A DNA stretch of 64,000 bases from Alligator mississippiensis (taxonomy: Eukaryota; Chordata; Crocodylia; Alligatoridae): positions 47,776,001 through 47,840,000 of the forward strand of contig NC_081827.1 of NCBI RefSeq assembly GCF_030867095.1. The letters are read 5' to 3'. Both the position numbers and the translations under genes were made by a program. Position 1 is the stretch's first letter; every line of letters starts with the position of its first letter. The notes beneath the pieces were generated by a model, which was given only the letters and a program-made list of their open reading frames with translations, was not told the origin of the DNA and did no database searches. Positions 23,440-33,799 of the stretch are shown here, piece by piece.

Positions 23440-24110
23440 GTCAGGGTGGATGTTGTCTTCCTGGTCTTTAAGAAGGCCTTCAAAATGGTTTCCCACCACA
23501 TTCTCTTAAAAAAACTTGGTGACTGTGGCATTGATGCCTGCACAGTCGGATGAGTGGCAAATTGGCTAGATGGTCACACCCAGAGAGTGGTGGTGGACAG
23601 GTCATTTTCGACCTGGAGGAACGTGTGCAGTGGAGTCCCCCAGGGCTCGGTCCTGGGGCCTGTACTGTTCAACATCTTTATCAGCAATCTGGATGTGGGT
23701 GTGGAAAGCACGCTTTCCAAATTCGCTGATGACACCAAGATGTGGGGAGAAGTGGGCACACTGGAGAGGAGGGAGAGAATCCAGCTAGATCTAGACTGGT
23801 TACAGAGGTGGGCAAATGAGAATAGGATGGAATTCAATGCAGACAAGTGCAGGGTACTACATCTAGGGTGAAGGAACCAGCAACACACCTATAGGCTGGG
23901 GAACACCCTTCTTGTCAACACGGTGGCAGAAACAGATCTTGGAGTCATTGTTGACTCCAGAATGAACATGAGCTGCCAATGTGAGGAAGTGGTCAGTAAG
24001 GCTAACCGCACCTTGTCATGCATCTACAGATGCATCACAAGCAGGTCCATGGGGGTGATCCTTCCCCTCTATGTGGCATTGGTCAGGCCAGAGTTGCAGT
24101 GCTGCATCTA
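23440..24110 (+). pseudogene. CR1 ORF2 reverse transcriptase core
   Basis: Reverse transcriptase blocks follow in order: FLVFKKAFKMVSHH (diverged D-F-S-K-A-F-D-x-V-P-H), [32 protein letters not shown], then FADDTKMW with the two catalytic Asp residues, [16 protein letters not shown], and TDLGVIVDSRMNMS with CIYRC. The longest frame is 23554-23871 (105 aa). Stops separate it from flanking segments. The catalytic motif is intact, but the fragment is 3'-truncated at about 24110. Confidence 0.9.
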
Positions 24111-24165
24111 ACCTGTTTTTAAAAACTTCACAAACAACCATCTTGTACAACTCCCAGGCACAATG

Positions 24166-24594
24166 CCCAACACATCAAAAAACATCCTTACTTGCCACAG
24201 GTGAAGCTAAGGGTCAAATTCACTACCAAAATCCTGTCTGCAAGGACAGAAACTCATTGTTAAATATGCTCAAGAGATTCAAGGAAGAGGATTGTGCCTC
24301 TTCTCAGAAGGAGCAGCATCACACACTGGTCAAAATCGGAAGACCTGGCTGCTTTTAACAAAGGGGGGAAAACATCCTGACACAGGAGGGGGGAAAAAAT
24401 TCTTCCTGGCTCCATGTGGCAACCAGAAAGGCCCAGAACCATAGGAAAACCAGATACCCACCACTGTGCACTGTGACCTAGGGACCATAAATACAACTCC
24501 ACACATTACCATTTTGGAGATTCTGGAGAGTTTGAAATGCCATTTTGATCCCTTCTTTGAAAAGTATCCTAACTCGTGCAATCTTCTTTCATAA
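24166..24594. repeat. Insert inside the old CR1; contains a dispersed repeat shared with 27614
   Basis: Foreign to the CR1 on both sides. The part 24188-24297 (ACTTGCCACAGGTGAAGC ... GTTAAATATGCTCAAGAGAT) recurs in the same orientation at 27614-27722 with clear similarity. The family is unknown to me. Confidence 0.6.
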
Positions 24595-24961
24595 CCTAGC
24601 CAGTTGGGCAGGATATTCTATTGTTTCATTGTTCTAACAGTAAAAGAGTTTTCCCGATATCCATTCTAACCTTTGCTGCAAGTTCAAGTTATTAGTCTGT
24701 GTCCTCTGCAGTAAGGGAGAAAAGCTTTTCTTTCCACTTTTTAGGGCAGCCCTCCAGATATTTAAAGATTGCTATCATGTCCCCTTCTGCCTCACTCACT
24801 TTTTCTGCCAGCTAAAAATGCTTAGTACTTTCAGTCTCTTCTTGGAGGACTTGCCTTGGAGGACCCTTTTATAATTTTAGTCTCCTGTCTTTAGACCTTC
24901 TCTCACTTCTTCACATACTTCTTAAAATGTGGAGCCCAGTACTATACACAACACCCGAAGT

Positions 24962-25310
24962 CATTGGTGACCAGCATTCTGCTCCCTCAGGCTGGATGAG
25001 TGGAAAAGTTTCAGTTTGGGCCATATTCCATGTGGGGTTGGTACGTGGGGTCAATCTACAGGTATGAGCCAGCCACATGCTGGACTGGCCTGATATGACC
25101 CAGATTCAGCCACAAAGTGACCCACCACACAATGGCAGGACCATGTTATCCAGTTCTCATGGCTCCCTCAGTGTCTGGAAACCTGGCAGCTGGAATTAAC
25201 ACCACCACTGACCTATGTAAAATTTCCAGACCAGTAGAGAGCCCTGGTGGCCAAATGACATAGTCCCCTAGGCTGGGTCTGTTCTGTGGGCCAGAAGTTA
25301 AGCATCACTG
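24962..25310. mobile_element. Small hAT non-autonomous element
   Basis: 349 bp inserted in the old CR1. Termini CATTGGTGACCAGCATTCTG and, on the minus strand, CAGTGATGCTTAACTTCTGG. Flanks CCCGAAGT (24954-24961) and CCCTAGGT (25311-25318) match at 6 of 8 positions, a decayed hAT duplication. CR1 text continues on both sides. No coding potential. Confidence 0.75.
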
Positions 25311-25866
25311 CCCTAGGTTGGTCATAACCAGTGTCAGGGAGAGTAGCACTATCACCTCCCATGTTCTGCACCTAGTATACCTGTTGATGCTACCCAAAAT
25401 CTATTTGCATTTTTGCAGTTATAGCACATTGCTGATTCATGTTAAATCTATGATGCACTAAAATATCAAGATCCTTCTCTATAGTTCTGCAAGTTATCAC
25501 CCATTTTTAACTTGTGCTTTTAATTATTCTTCCCTACACCTTACATTCATCAGCCCTGAACTCCATCCTGATGTCTCAAGCCAAGCTTTCCAATCTATAA
25601 AGATACTTTTGAATAAGGAGCTATAAAGACTTTCTACCTCTCATCTTCCAACATGTTTTCAGTCTTTTCTAGTTTCATGTCATTTCCAAATTTGTTCAGG
25701 AAGCTCTCTAGTCTGCTATGCAAATCACTGAACATCCCTGGATTCAGGACAGACCCCTGAGACAACCTACTCAAAATCTCATGCCATTCTGACCATGATC
25801 CATTTATAGTCATTCTTTGCTTGAGGCTATTAAGCCAGTTATCTATCTGTCTTGTAGGAGTTTGGT

Positions 25867-26628
25867 CAATACCCAGAAATCCAACATCACCTCAAATGTG
25901 CAAGTGTAGCCTTTGGACACCTGAAGAAATGGGTGTTCAAAGATTGCCACATCAGATCTGAAACCAAACTCATGGTTTACCAAGCAGCCATGATCCCCAC
26001 CTTGCTCTATGGTGCAAAGACAAGAACAACATAGAGGAGACATGTGAAATTGTTGGAAAATTATCCTTAATGTTGCCTGCAGAACATCCTCTAAATCCAG
26101 TGGAAAGACAGACACACCAACGTTAGCATTTTTCTGCAAGCAAACACTACAAATACTGAGGAAATGATCATCCAACATCAATTTTGTTGGGCCAGTTACG
26201 TCATCCAGATGTCTGACTCCAGACTCCCAGAGCAAATTTTATTGTCCCAGCTCAGACAAGGTGGTATGCTCAAGAGGAGGGCACTTCAGAGACATCGTCA
26301 AGGTCAGCTTTAAAAAATGCAACATCGATGTCAATTCATGGTAGATGATTGCCCAGGACTGACCAAACGGAGGAAAATTCTGCTGCAGGGATTTCAGGAC
26401 TTTGAAACATCACGACAACAACAGGAGATGGAAAAGCAGGAGCAGCAAAAAAAGTGTGTCACAGACGAAATCAAGAATCCAGCAGTACCCACTCCACATG
26501 GAAACACATGTCTGAGCTGCAGTAGAGTCTGTCAATCCTGGATAGACCTCATCAGTTATCTTCAGACAGATAGATAAGAAAGTTATGGAAGACAATCATC
26601 CTCAACTGTGAGGGATTGCCAAAGAAGA
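25867..26628 (+). mobile_element. Non-LTR retrotransposon 3' end (non-CR1 LINE)
   Basis: A LINE fragment inserted in the old CR1, flanked by AGTTTGGT at 25859-25866 and again at 26629-26636 as a probable target duplication. Coding text on the plus strand, across several frames: FGHLKKWVFKDCHIRSETKLMVYQAAMIPTLLYGAKT, then WASYVIQMSDSRLPEQILLSQLRQG, then a Gln/Glu-rich stretch and a degenerate Cys2-type finger CLSCSRVCQSWIDLISYL. This order matches the C-terminal region of LINE ORF2 proteins with the LLYGxxxW and RLP motifs. It ends in ATCCTCAACTGTGAGGGATTGCC. Clade not assigned. Confidence 0.75.
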
Positions 26629-27200
26629 AGTTTGGTTTAGCCTATTTTTCTCCAATTTGTTTATGAGAAGCTCACATAGGAGTTTGTCAAAGCCTTATTG
26701 GAATATAAGTACACTGTATCCACTGCATTCCCATCATCCACCCAACTACTTACTTCGTGAAAGAATGAGATAAAATTGTTCGACATGATTTGTTCTTAGA
26801 AAATCATGCCAAAATCTATGCTGGCTGCTTGTAATCAGCTGTTCCTCTTCCAAATACAGACAGACATCTTTCTAATCTGCTGTATTCACAGCCAAGTCTT
26901 GAAGTCAAGCTTGAATTCCCTGGGTCCCTTTCCCCACCCCACCCCTTTTTTTTTAACAGACAGACATTAGATTGGCCCTTTCCTAATCCTCTGGTACCTT
27001 ACCTGTTATCCATAACTTGGTAAATATTATTGCCAAGGTATCTGAAATCCTTCTGCCAGTCCTTCAGTATTCTGGAATAAAGCTGTTCAGGCCCTGCTGA
27101 CTTGAATTCATTCAAATTGTTCAGAAGTATTCTGATGGTCTCTTTTGTTCTGGCCTTTTCCCCTTCCGTGTTTACATAAAAATGTGAAAAGGAGTTAACA

Positions 27201-27613
27201 GAGTAAAATCTAAATACTTATGTTAGATAACAATTTACACATTTTGGACCACTAAGAAAATGGTTATAAAATAAAAATGTTTTTCTTCTTTAATTTTCCT
27301 TGTTATTTACACTCAGACCACATAGAGATTCATAAACAAGGCACCTAAATAAGACCCTTTCAGAATTTCTATGCATAAATCTCTAAAAGCAAACCTACTC
27401 CACAAAACCTCATAGATATTTAAATTTAGGCTTCTGAGAATATGCAGAAGCATCCAAGTCTGAGCTATTAGGACCCTAATTTCCTCTTAACCTCTGGTAC
27501 AATCCAAATTGGATATGGAACAGTGCCTAAACTCCACCTCACTCCCCAGAAGCCCAATCTCTGAAGAATGCTCTGGGTTGGTGACGGATTTGAGATAGTA
27601 AAACTTTCAAGGC
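27201..27613. other. AT-rich DNA, no feature seen
   Basis: No feature recognised between the old CR1 and the 27614 repeat. Confidence 0.4.
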
Positions 27614-27722
27614 CCTTACTTGCCATAGGTGAAGCCGAGGGACAAGGGCACTGCCAATATCCTGCCAATGCAAGGGGAAGAAGGAGTTGTTAAATATGCT
27701 CAAGAGATTCAAGGGAGCAATT
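27614..27722. repeat. Dispersed repeat, second copy
   Basis: Same orientation as 24188-24297. Shared blocks CTTACTTGCCA(C/T)AGGTGAAGC and GTTAAATATGCTCAAGAG. Not identified. Confidence 0.65.
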
Positions 27723-27724
27723 CA

Positions 27725-27840
27725 GGCAAAAGAACCTACCATAGTAACCTACTGGTAGGCCAATCAGCTGGGGTTGGGGAGTAGGTCTGGGTTCTGGTCC
27801 CTGCTCTCAATTTTTAATCTAATGTAAAATGCATGAACAG
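27725..27840 (+). mobile_element. tRNA-like SINE remnant, copy 1
   Basis: ACCTACCATAGTAACCTACTGGTAGGCCAATCAGCTGGGG resembles a decayed tRNA-type A-box region, and GGGTTCTGGTCCC at about 27790-27802 fits a B-box (GGTTCGANTCC). It is followed by TAATGTAAAATGCATGAACA. Related copy at 28080. Confidence 0.5.
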
Positions 27841-28079
27841 GGGGGGGTTTCCTCTCCAGTTCTGTTCTTGTAAATGGCCTCCATATATTTAGTCTTGCTT
27901 TTCACTATAAGCCCTACTCTCTTGGCTATGCATTCTAAAATGTTACACATCTTGGCAGATTCAGACCCATCTTTTCCATGTTCCAGGTATAGAACAAGCT
28001 GGGAAGCAGTCTCCAAACCCCCCTGGCAAGACTGAATGTAAAAGTCCTCAAGCCAGGAGGAGGGAAAATAAGAGGCAAC

Positions 28080-28190
28080 CTACCACAACAGCCTATTAGT
28101 TAAGGCACTCAGCTAGGGTTAGGGAGTAGGCTGGTCCCTGTTCTCAGTTTTTTTCTAGTGACTGACTAATGTGAAATTCATGAACATTCT
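28080..28190 (+). mobile_element. tRNA-like SINE remnant, copy 2
   Basis: Parallel to 27725-27840: CAACCTACCACAACAGCCTA, TTAAGGCACTCAGCTAGGG, CTGGTCCCTG and TAATGTGAAATTCATGAACA occur in the same order. The two copies lie about 350 bp apart in direct orientation. Confidence 0.5.
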
Positions 28191-29771
28191 AGGAAGTAGT
28201 ATGCTAGAACTTATAACATCTCTCCTAAAATGGACCCAGATAAAGGATGTTACTATGGATATAATATCAATAAAGCTTTTATTTAGGCATTGCATGTTAT
28301 CTTATATGTTGCCAGTTATAACTATTCTCTCACATACTGCATGCCCCCAAATAAAACATTAATCTTCTATTTGGATGGCGGAATGTAGAAAAAAAGATTT
28401 CTCCAGAGTCATAGTCTAGAGATGGCTTTTTCATGAAGAGACTGTACTTCAGAATGCCTGCTAGCTTCTCTCTGCTTCGAATTTGAGAATGGCTATGGTT
28501 AACTCTGGACTTAACCCCCCTGCTTGCTGGTAGGTAGAGAGAATCTGAGATCCATTTTGAAGCACAGTGTCTTCATGCTTCTACTACTCTATGCTTCTAT
28601 TTTAGCTAAGAAAATCAGCTTCACCACTTAAAAGATGCACTCCAATTTTGGACAGGTGATTTTGGGGAAAGGGTGCATGTGGTATGCAAGTAAATATGGC
28701 ATGCAGTCAGTGTTGTAATTCTAGCGCTCATCAACGTTGGGTAGGCTTCTTGGTGTAACTTTGTTGTCTTGAGTTCTGATTTATAACAGCTGTGTATCTG
28801 GCCCAGTATTTTGAAAAAGAAACTCAAGTTATGGGAAATATTCTTATGTATAGAGTAAGGTAAAAAGGTTAATCTAATATTATACCAGCCACCTTATTCC
28901 ACTAATTTTTAATTGTGCCCATATTTTTTAAGACATCTGCCTGCCCCCATTTGCTTCTAGGTAGGCTGAGAATTCTTGATAAGCTTTTTTAGGAAGACTA
29001 AGAGTAACTAATATATTTCATGAAACTATTATGTTCACACTGATATTCCACAGGTAAAAAATATAAATTATTTGCTGTGCATTATTTGGATAAATCTGGT
29101 TGCCAAAAAACAATACTTTTTTTCTTCAGGATCATATTACTTTGCATCCACATAGCATAATGCCATAATTCACTGCCCACTGAAGTGTGTTAATGTGATC
29201 TCCTATTAAAATCACAATAAAAGAAAGGCAACTGTGAATGTATTCTGGAAAGGGAAGTCTGGCTTCACTGTTTAAAAAGCCTGAGAAGTGATATACCCCT
29301 CACCCTTTGAAGTTCCACTTAGGCATTTACCTAAGTTTATAAATTGTTTCTTGACCATACAAGATATAAATAACTTGAGATAAACCAGCTCAATTGCTGG
29401 CTTTTGTTCCCAGAATCTTTTCTCTTGCCTGCATCATCCAGGGAAGAAGGAAATAGATCCCTCCTCTCTGCCCTCTGGGCATAGCTTCAGCCTCCTTATA
29501 TATTCTATACAGTCATATGAACTAGGCCTTTCTAAGCTACTGCTTCACCTTATAAAACAAATTTTGTCTTTGGGCAGCTGGAACTAACTGAATTAAAAGA
29601 AAAATTCAAGCTGTATTAAGCTTTGTAAAAGAAATTAAAATAAATAATAGAAAGATAAATAAAATGGACAAGGAAATGTTGGATAACTATGCAGTAAAGA
29701 TGGGAGATAAATATTTTAGGTATGGCTCAAAATCTGAAGGATTCCTTGGTCTTAGATTTCATTAGGAAGAT
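28191..29771. other. AT-rich DNA, no feature seen
   Basis: No exon or repeat recognised; small frames only. Confidence 0.4.
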
Positions 29772-30365
29772 GTTTCATAGTAGCTAGGGTCAGGAGGGAC
29801 CTGAACAGATCATCTAGCCTGACCCCCTGTCACAGCCAGGAATGAATGCTGGGTTCACCAGACCCCAGACAGGTGATCATCCAACCTCCTCTTGAATTTG
29901 CCCAAGGTAGGGGCAAGAACCACTTCCCTGGGAAGTTGGTTCCAGATTTTGGCCACCCTAACTGTAACATATTGCCTTCCGATCTCCAACCTAAACCTAT
30001 TCTCCATCAGCTTATGACCGCTGTTCCTCATCACCCCAGGTGGTGCTGGGGAGAAAAGGGCTCTGCCTATTTGCTGTTGATCTTCCCTGATGAGCTTGTA
30101 GGCAGCCACCAGGTCCCCCCTCAGCCTCCTCTTGCTGAGGCTGAACAGGTTCAGGTCCTCCAGTCTCTCCTCATAGAGCCTGTCCTGCTGCCCTCTCACC
30201 AAGTGGGTGGCCCTCCTCTGAACCCTCTTCTGGCTGGCCACATCCCTTTTGAAGTGAGGTGCCCAGTACTGGACACAGTACTCCAACTGCGACCTGACCA
30301 AAGTCGCATAGAGGGGGAGTATCACTTCTCTGGACTGGAAGATGTATATTACCACAACCAAAGTG
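29772..30365 (-). mobile_element. CR1 LINE 3' end, fairly young
   Basis: A minus-strand CR1, 5'-truncated at about 30365, with its 3' tail at 29772 (complement of CTATGAAA). The 3' UTR is short and includes the GACCTGAACAGATCATCTAG landmark. The coding part is an unbroken 168-aa frame (next entry), which argues for a relatively recent insertion compared with the other copies. Confidence 0.9.
29855..30361 (-). pseudogene. CR1 ORF2 C-terminal domain, uninterrupted frame
   Basis: The 168-aa frame encodes the region downstream of the reverse transcriptase catalytic core in CR1 ORF2. Blocks in order: VILPLYATLVRSQLEYCVQYW, then HFKRDVASQKRVQRRAT, then RLYEERLEDLNLFSLSKRRLRGDLVAAYKLI, then FSPAPPGVMRNSGHKL, and finally IWNQLPREVVLAPTLGKFKRRLD. 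It ends with the normal CR1 stop. The apparent start Met is internal to the full ORF2, and the 5' end is missing by truncation, so the fragment cannot be active. Confidence 0.92.
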
Positions 30366-31040
30366 AAAGAAAAACTAAGTTTTTTATATGTTCTCAGATT
30401 AGAGTAAGCCAGATCATATCCATTCTAGAATACTGAACAAAAGGTCCTAGAATACTGAGACATTAGGCAAGCTGTATACCTTACTACTCTGGCAGTCCGA
30501 GTGAGTGTGGGGAGAGCTGAGACTCAGCATAGCAGTGCAGTGGAAGAATCCCAAGCGGCGATAGGCACCCTGGCATGATGTGCAGGCAGGAGGATCCCAA
30601 GCTGGTCCAGACCCCAACCCCAGATCTACAGTGTTGTCACAAGCGGCAGCGTGGGAAGCAGAGGGGTAGCCGAGACTGCTCCTGGCACTCGACAGATGCT
30701 AGAGGCATGGGGAACATGCCTTGTTAATGAGTTAATCAGCACTTGGAACATTCAGCACTACATTGTAACTGGCGAGTCATCTGGTGCCGAGATATCTGAT
30801 TGGCAACTCAGACATGCCTCGCTAATGAAGTCATTAGCGTGGCTACTCTTTCTGAGCTATTTTTCTTTGGGAAATAAGCCCATATAAAGTATGTACCATC
30901 TCTGGCACCTCCTCATCTCAGGTCCTGCAGTCTCAACATCTTAGCCATAAAAGACTACTGATCTCCTTCACTTCCTTTTGATCTAAGTCATGGCAGGCAA
31001 GTACAGCGAGGAGACAAAACTAGGATCTCACACCCACTCA
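30366..31040. other. Unassigned CpG-containing block with TATA-like motif
   Basis: Moderately GC-rich sequence at 30490-30960 with scattered CpGs and a TATA-like CCCATATAAAG at about 30880-30890. It could be promoter or LTR-like, but no terminal repeats or partner copy are visible. The 78-aa frame at 30651 shows no motif. Confidence 0.3.
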
Positions 31041-31044
31041 CTAA

Positions 31045-32460
31045 CATGAAGGTGGTAAATCTGGACTTCAGTAATGTGTTTGATGAGGTACTGCATGGAA
31101 CGTTGTTAGTTCAGCTAGAAAAATTGTAAGGAACTGGTGGCACTCACAGAACTTTTGAGCCTAACAGCATAGTGAGCCCCTTCAGCACGAGGGGTGGGGC
31201 AGGGGAAGTAGATTATACTGACCGCTGGATACTGTAGGGGAGGGGGAGGGAGTGAAGTTTTACCTGCCCTGACTCTCCACACTGTGGAGACAGCTGTTAC
31301 TGTTGTTCAGGCTCCAACAGCCCTGCAGCGGGAGACTCCCATTGAGGGAGCTGTGCTTCACACCTGTTTAATCCCATCCCTCCCCCCATCCCCAGTATGC
31401 TACTGGGTTCTGGTTTACATCTCCTGTGGCAAAGGCTGCACCTGTCCAACTCCTGTGGGCAGTAGCGTGAGGCTGCTTCTGCTAAGACAAACTCTTGGGG
31501 GAGGGAGCATTCTCACAATCAGTGCCTGGGCCTGGTGCCCTGCTCAGCACACCATCGTTATGCTACTAGAGCTAAAGGGATGTTACTAGTGGACTTCCTC
31601 AAAGCTCAGTATAGGAAGAGTTACAGTTCATATACTCATTAATGGCTAAGACACAAAAAGCAAGGATAATGAAATTTCCAGGTGAAAATGTTGGGAGGCA
31701 TCCTCACTACAGAGGAAGATTATAATGCTAAAGGAGAAAAGCTATATTACCTTGAGGAATGGAGTAATACAAATGGGTAACATGCAAACTTGTACAGTAA
31801 ACAGACTAATAAGCAGAATTTCTGTTAGAAGCTGGGAGGTAATCAGTTGGAAATTACGTAGTAGAAAGACCTGAACATATTAGTCAATCACACAATGACA
31901 ATATGATGAAAAACAAGATATCAAAATGAATTGATGAAAATGAGATACTAGGGAGTCCAGGAGGAAAAAAAATAGGGAAATACTAATACTATTGTACCAG
32001 GTACTGTTAGCACTTAATATGGGCATTTGTACAATGCAGGTCATGCATGTTTAAGAAAGATAAATTACCCTAAAATTGATACAGATGAGTACTATTAGGA
32101 AGATCAGGGACTAGGAAACTTATCTTACAGGAGGTGACTAAAAGAACACGGCTTGCTTATTCTAGTAAAATGAAGGCAAAGAGATATATTGCATTAGAAC
32201 GGTAAATACTAGTAAAGAAGATATTGGTAAATTTGTACAAATGTGTATTCACCAGGAATTAATTTAGGCTAGAAATTCAGAGATTTCTGGCAATTAGAAG
32301 ACTGAGGTTTCTAACAGCCTCCAAAAGGAGTAGTGAGGACAAGCTAAATAATTTTAAAATCAAGCTTGATATATTTCTGAGTGGGATTATTATGACATGG
32401 TGCCTACATCATGATCCAGAAGATTCTGTCCAGTCTTATGTCCTATCTTCCTATGATTAA
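31045..32460 (+). mobile_element. Old CR1/L3-like LINE with an internal insertion
   Basis: The piece at 31045-31130 encodes KVVNLDFSNVFDEVLHGTLL, the D-F-S-K-A-F-D-x-V-P-H box of CR1 reverse transcriptase. After a ~450-bp GC-richer insert, the piece from 31585 resumes with the GTGGACTTCCTCAAAGCTCAG segment (V-P-Q-G-S box at DNA level) and decays toward TATCTTCCTATGATTA at 32460, a CR1-type tail. Frames are heavily broken. Confidence 0.65.
31137..31584. mobile_element. GC-richer insert in the 31-kb CR1
   Basis: It interrupts the CR1 between two reverse transcriptase blocks. No terminal repeats or duplication could be established. The 101-aa frame inside has no motif. Unidentified. Confidence 0.4.
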
Positions 32461-32698
32461 AAATACTTCTTTTATTTTACAACAAAGAAAGAGTTTCAGT
32501 CTTTCTCTCCCTTGCTCCCTCTCAGATGGATACTTCAGTACATGGTAGGCAGTGTTTTAATTTTGATTCAACTTTCAGTATTATCCGGCCTTTATATTGT
32601 ATATACATGACTTATCTCAAAGGAAATGCCACTATCTCATTCCTGAAGACTGAATTATATCAAATGGGCTAAATAATACAACTCATCATAATAAGATA

Positions 32699-33000
32699 GG
32701 GTGCCTGTACACGAGCACAAAGGCTGCTCCAATGCGCTGCAATTTGGAGCAGACTAGATTAATTGAGCCTGCTGGACTGTGGTAATTAATGCACTCCAGT
32801 AGCCTCCTGTATCTCATGTATCAGTGTCCCTGCACTTCAAAATGGTGTCAGGGGCACTTTAGTTCAAGCACCCCCACCACCCTTTTAAAGTGTGAGGACA
32901 CTGATACTTGAGACATTGTGATATTTTACTTACAGAGACTCTTGGAGCCACTAATTAAAGTACTGTCCCTCCCACCCCTGGAGCATGTGTAAAAGTGCCC
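32699..33000. mobile_element. Palindromic MITE, GGGTG-ended family
   Basis: 302 bp flanked by ATA triplets (32696-32698, 33001-33003). Left end GGGTGCCTGTACACGAGC and, on the minus strand, right end GGGCACTTTTACACATGCTCC. The interior is itself palindromic: TATCTCATGTATCAGTGTCC at 32811 is mirrored by GGACACTGATACTTGAGAC at 32897. The 3-bp duplication and GGG end would fit PIF/Harbinger-type elements, but that assignment is inference. Confidence 0.75.
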
Positions 33001-33526
33001 ATATTGCTTTGTATTAAGAGCAATAAGCTTCCTTTTATTTGTGACTTCCTTTTTTCCTGGGATGATTTTGTTTATAATAATTTGAAAAAAGTGATGCATT
33101 CAGCCAAAGCAAGCTATCATAGCTAATTAAAAAATACACATGATAGCAGGAAAAAAACTGCATTTTCTTTGTATGGCTCTTTATAGTGAGTTTCATTTAA
33201 ACAAAGTTTAATCAAAGTCTAGAAGTATTAAAGCAGACATAACATTGGCACATCGTATCTCTTTTTTATATTACATAAAAATTTTGAATTTGCGATTGAT
33301 TTTAAAAGCTAATTCTGTCTAGGGACATGTTTGTAACATAGAGCCAATAGAAACCATCTCAAAGGAGAATAAACCTCAACTGTCTAAATAATAGATACCT
33401 ATATTTATATTAATGCATAGATTATATCCAGTCACTCAAGAATATTAAAATATCATAGTTAAGCATTCAAAATTCAGAAGATACAAATGTATTTTTAGAC
33501 CAGTATTTCTGTCCATATTTACTATG

Positions 33527-33720
33527 AGAGAGGCAAGGATTTCTTAGGGTGATATATTTTATTGGATCAACTGCATGGTTAGGATAGAGTAAACAAGATT
33601 TCAAATGCAAGACATTCTATGTCAGGACCTGATAAAGAATTGCATTAAAAAGCTTGTCTATATCCTAACCGTACAGTAGGTCCAATAAAAGATAGCACCC
33701 TAAGAAATCCTTACCTCGCA
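33527..33720. mobile_element. Inverted pair of Penelope-like 3' tails
   Basis: Left arm 33527-33588 (AGGCAAGGATTTCTTAGGGT ... GGTTAGGATAGAG) is the complement of right arm 33657-33720 (TATCCTAACCGTACAG ... CCTAAGAAATCCTTACCTC), about 80% over ~62 bp. The right arm reads TCCAATAAAAGATAGCACCC, the same architecture as the tail of the Penelope-like element at 48110. Inverted tail duplications are known for Penelope-like elements. Confidence 0.6.
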
Positions 33721-33799
33721 CATAATTTCTCAACCATCACAGTCACATCACTCTTACCTGGTCATATTTGCCGTAACATAACCTTTTCTCTCTTGCTGA

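Larger units (their letters stand above)
22346..24110 (+). mobile_element. CR1 LINE, internal part of ORF1-ORF2, 3'-truncated
   Basis: A plus-strand CR1 lying inside an older minus-strand CR1. It keeps the end of ORF1, the endonuclease region and the reverse transcriptase core but stops abruptly inside the ORF2 C-terminal half (after VRPELQCCI), with no 3' UTR or tail. CR1 copies are normally 5'-truncated, so the missing 3' end implies a later deletion or recombination. A RT N-terminal portion is also deleted near 23430. The left boundary is uncertain. Confidence 0.85.
22082..27200 (-). mobile_element. Minus-strand CR1/L3-like LINE broken by several younger insertions
   Basis: Pieces at 22082-22195, 24111-24165, 24595-24961, 25311-25866 and 26629-27200 form one collinear minus-strand CR1. 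It runs from the 3' tail (complement of TAGATGATATCCTAAGG... at 22090-22130) through the GTGGAGCCCAGTACTATAC segment at 24930 to the reverse transcriptase region. On the minus strand near 26700-26770 the text reads SWVDDGNAVDTVYLYSNKA, the diverged equivalent of the CR1 D-F-S-K-A-F-D box. Many stops and indels mark an old, inactive copy. Inserts at 22196-24110, about 24166-24594, 24962-25310 and 25867-26628 are listed separately. Confidence 0.8.
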
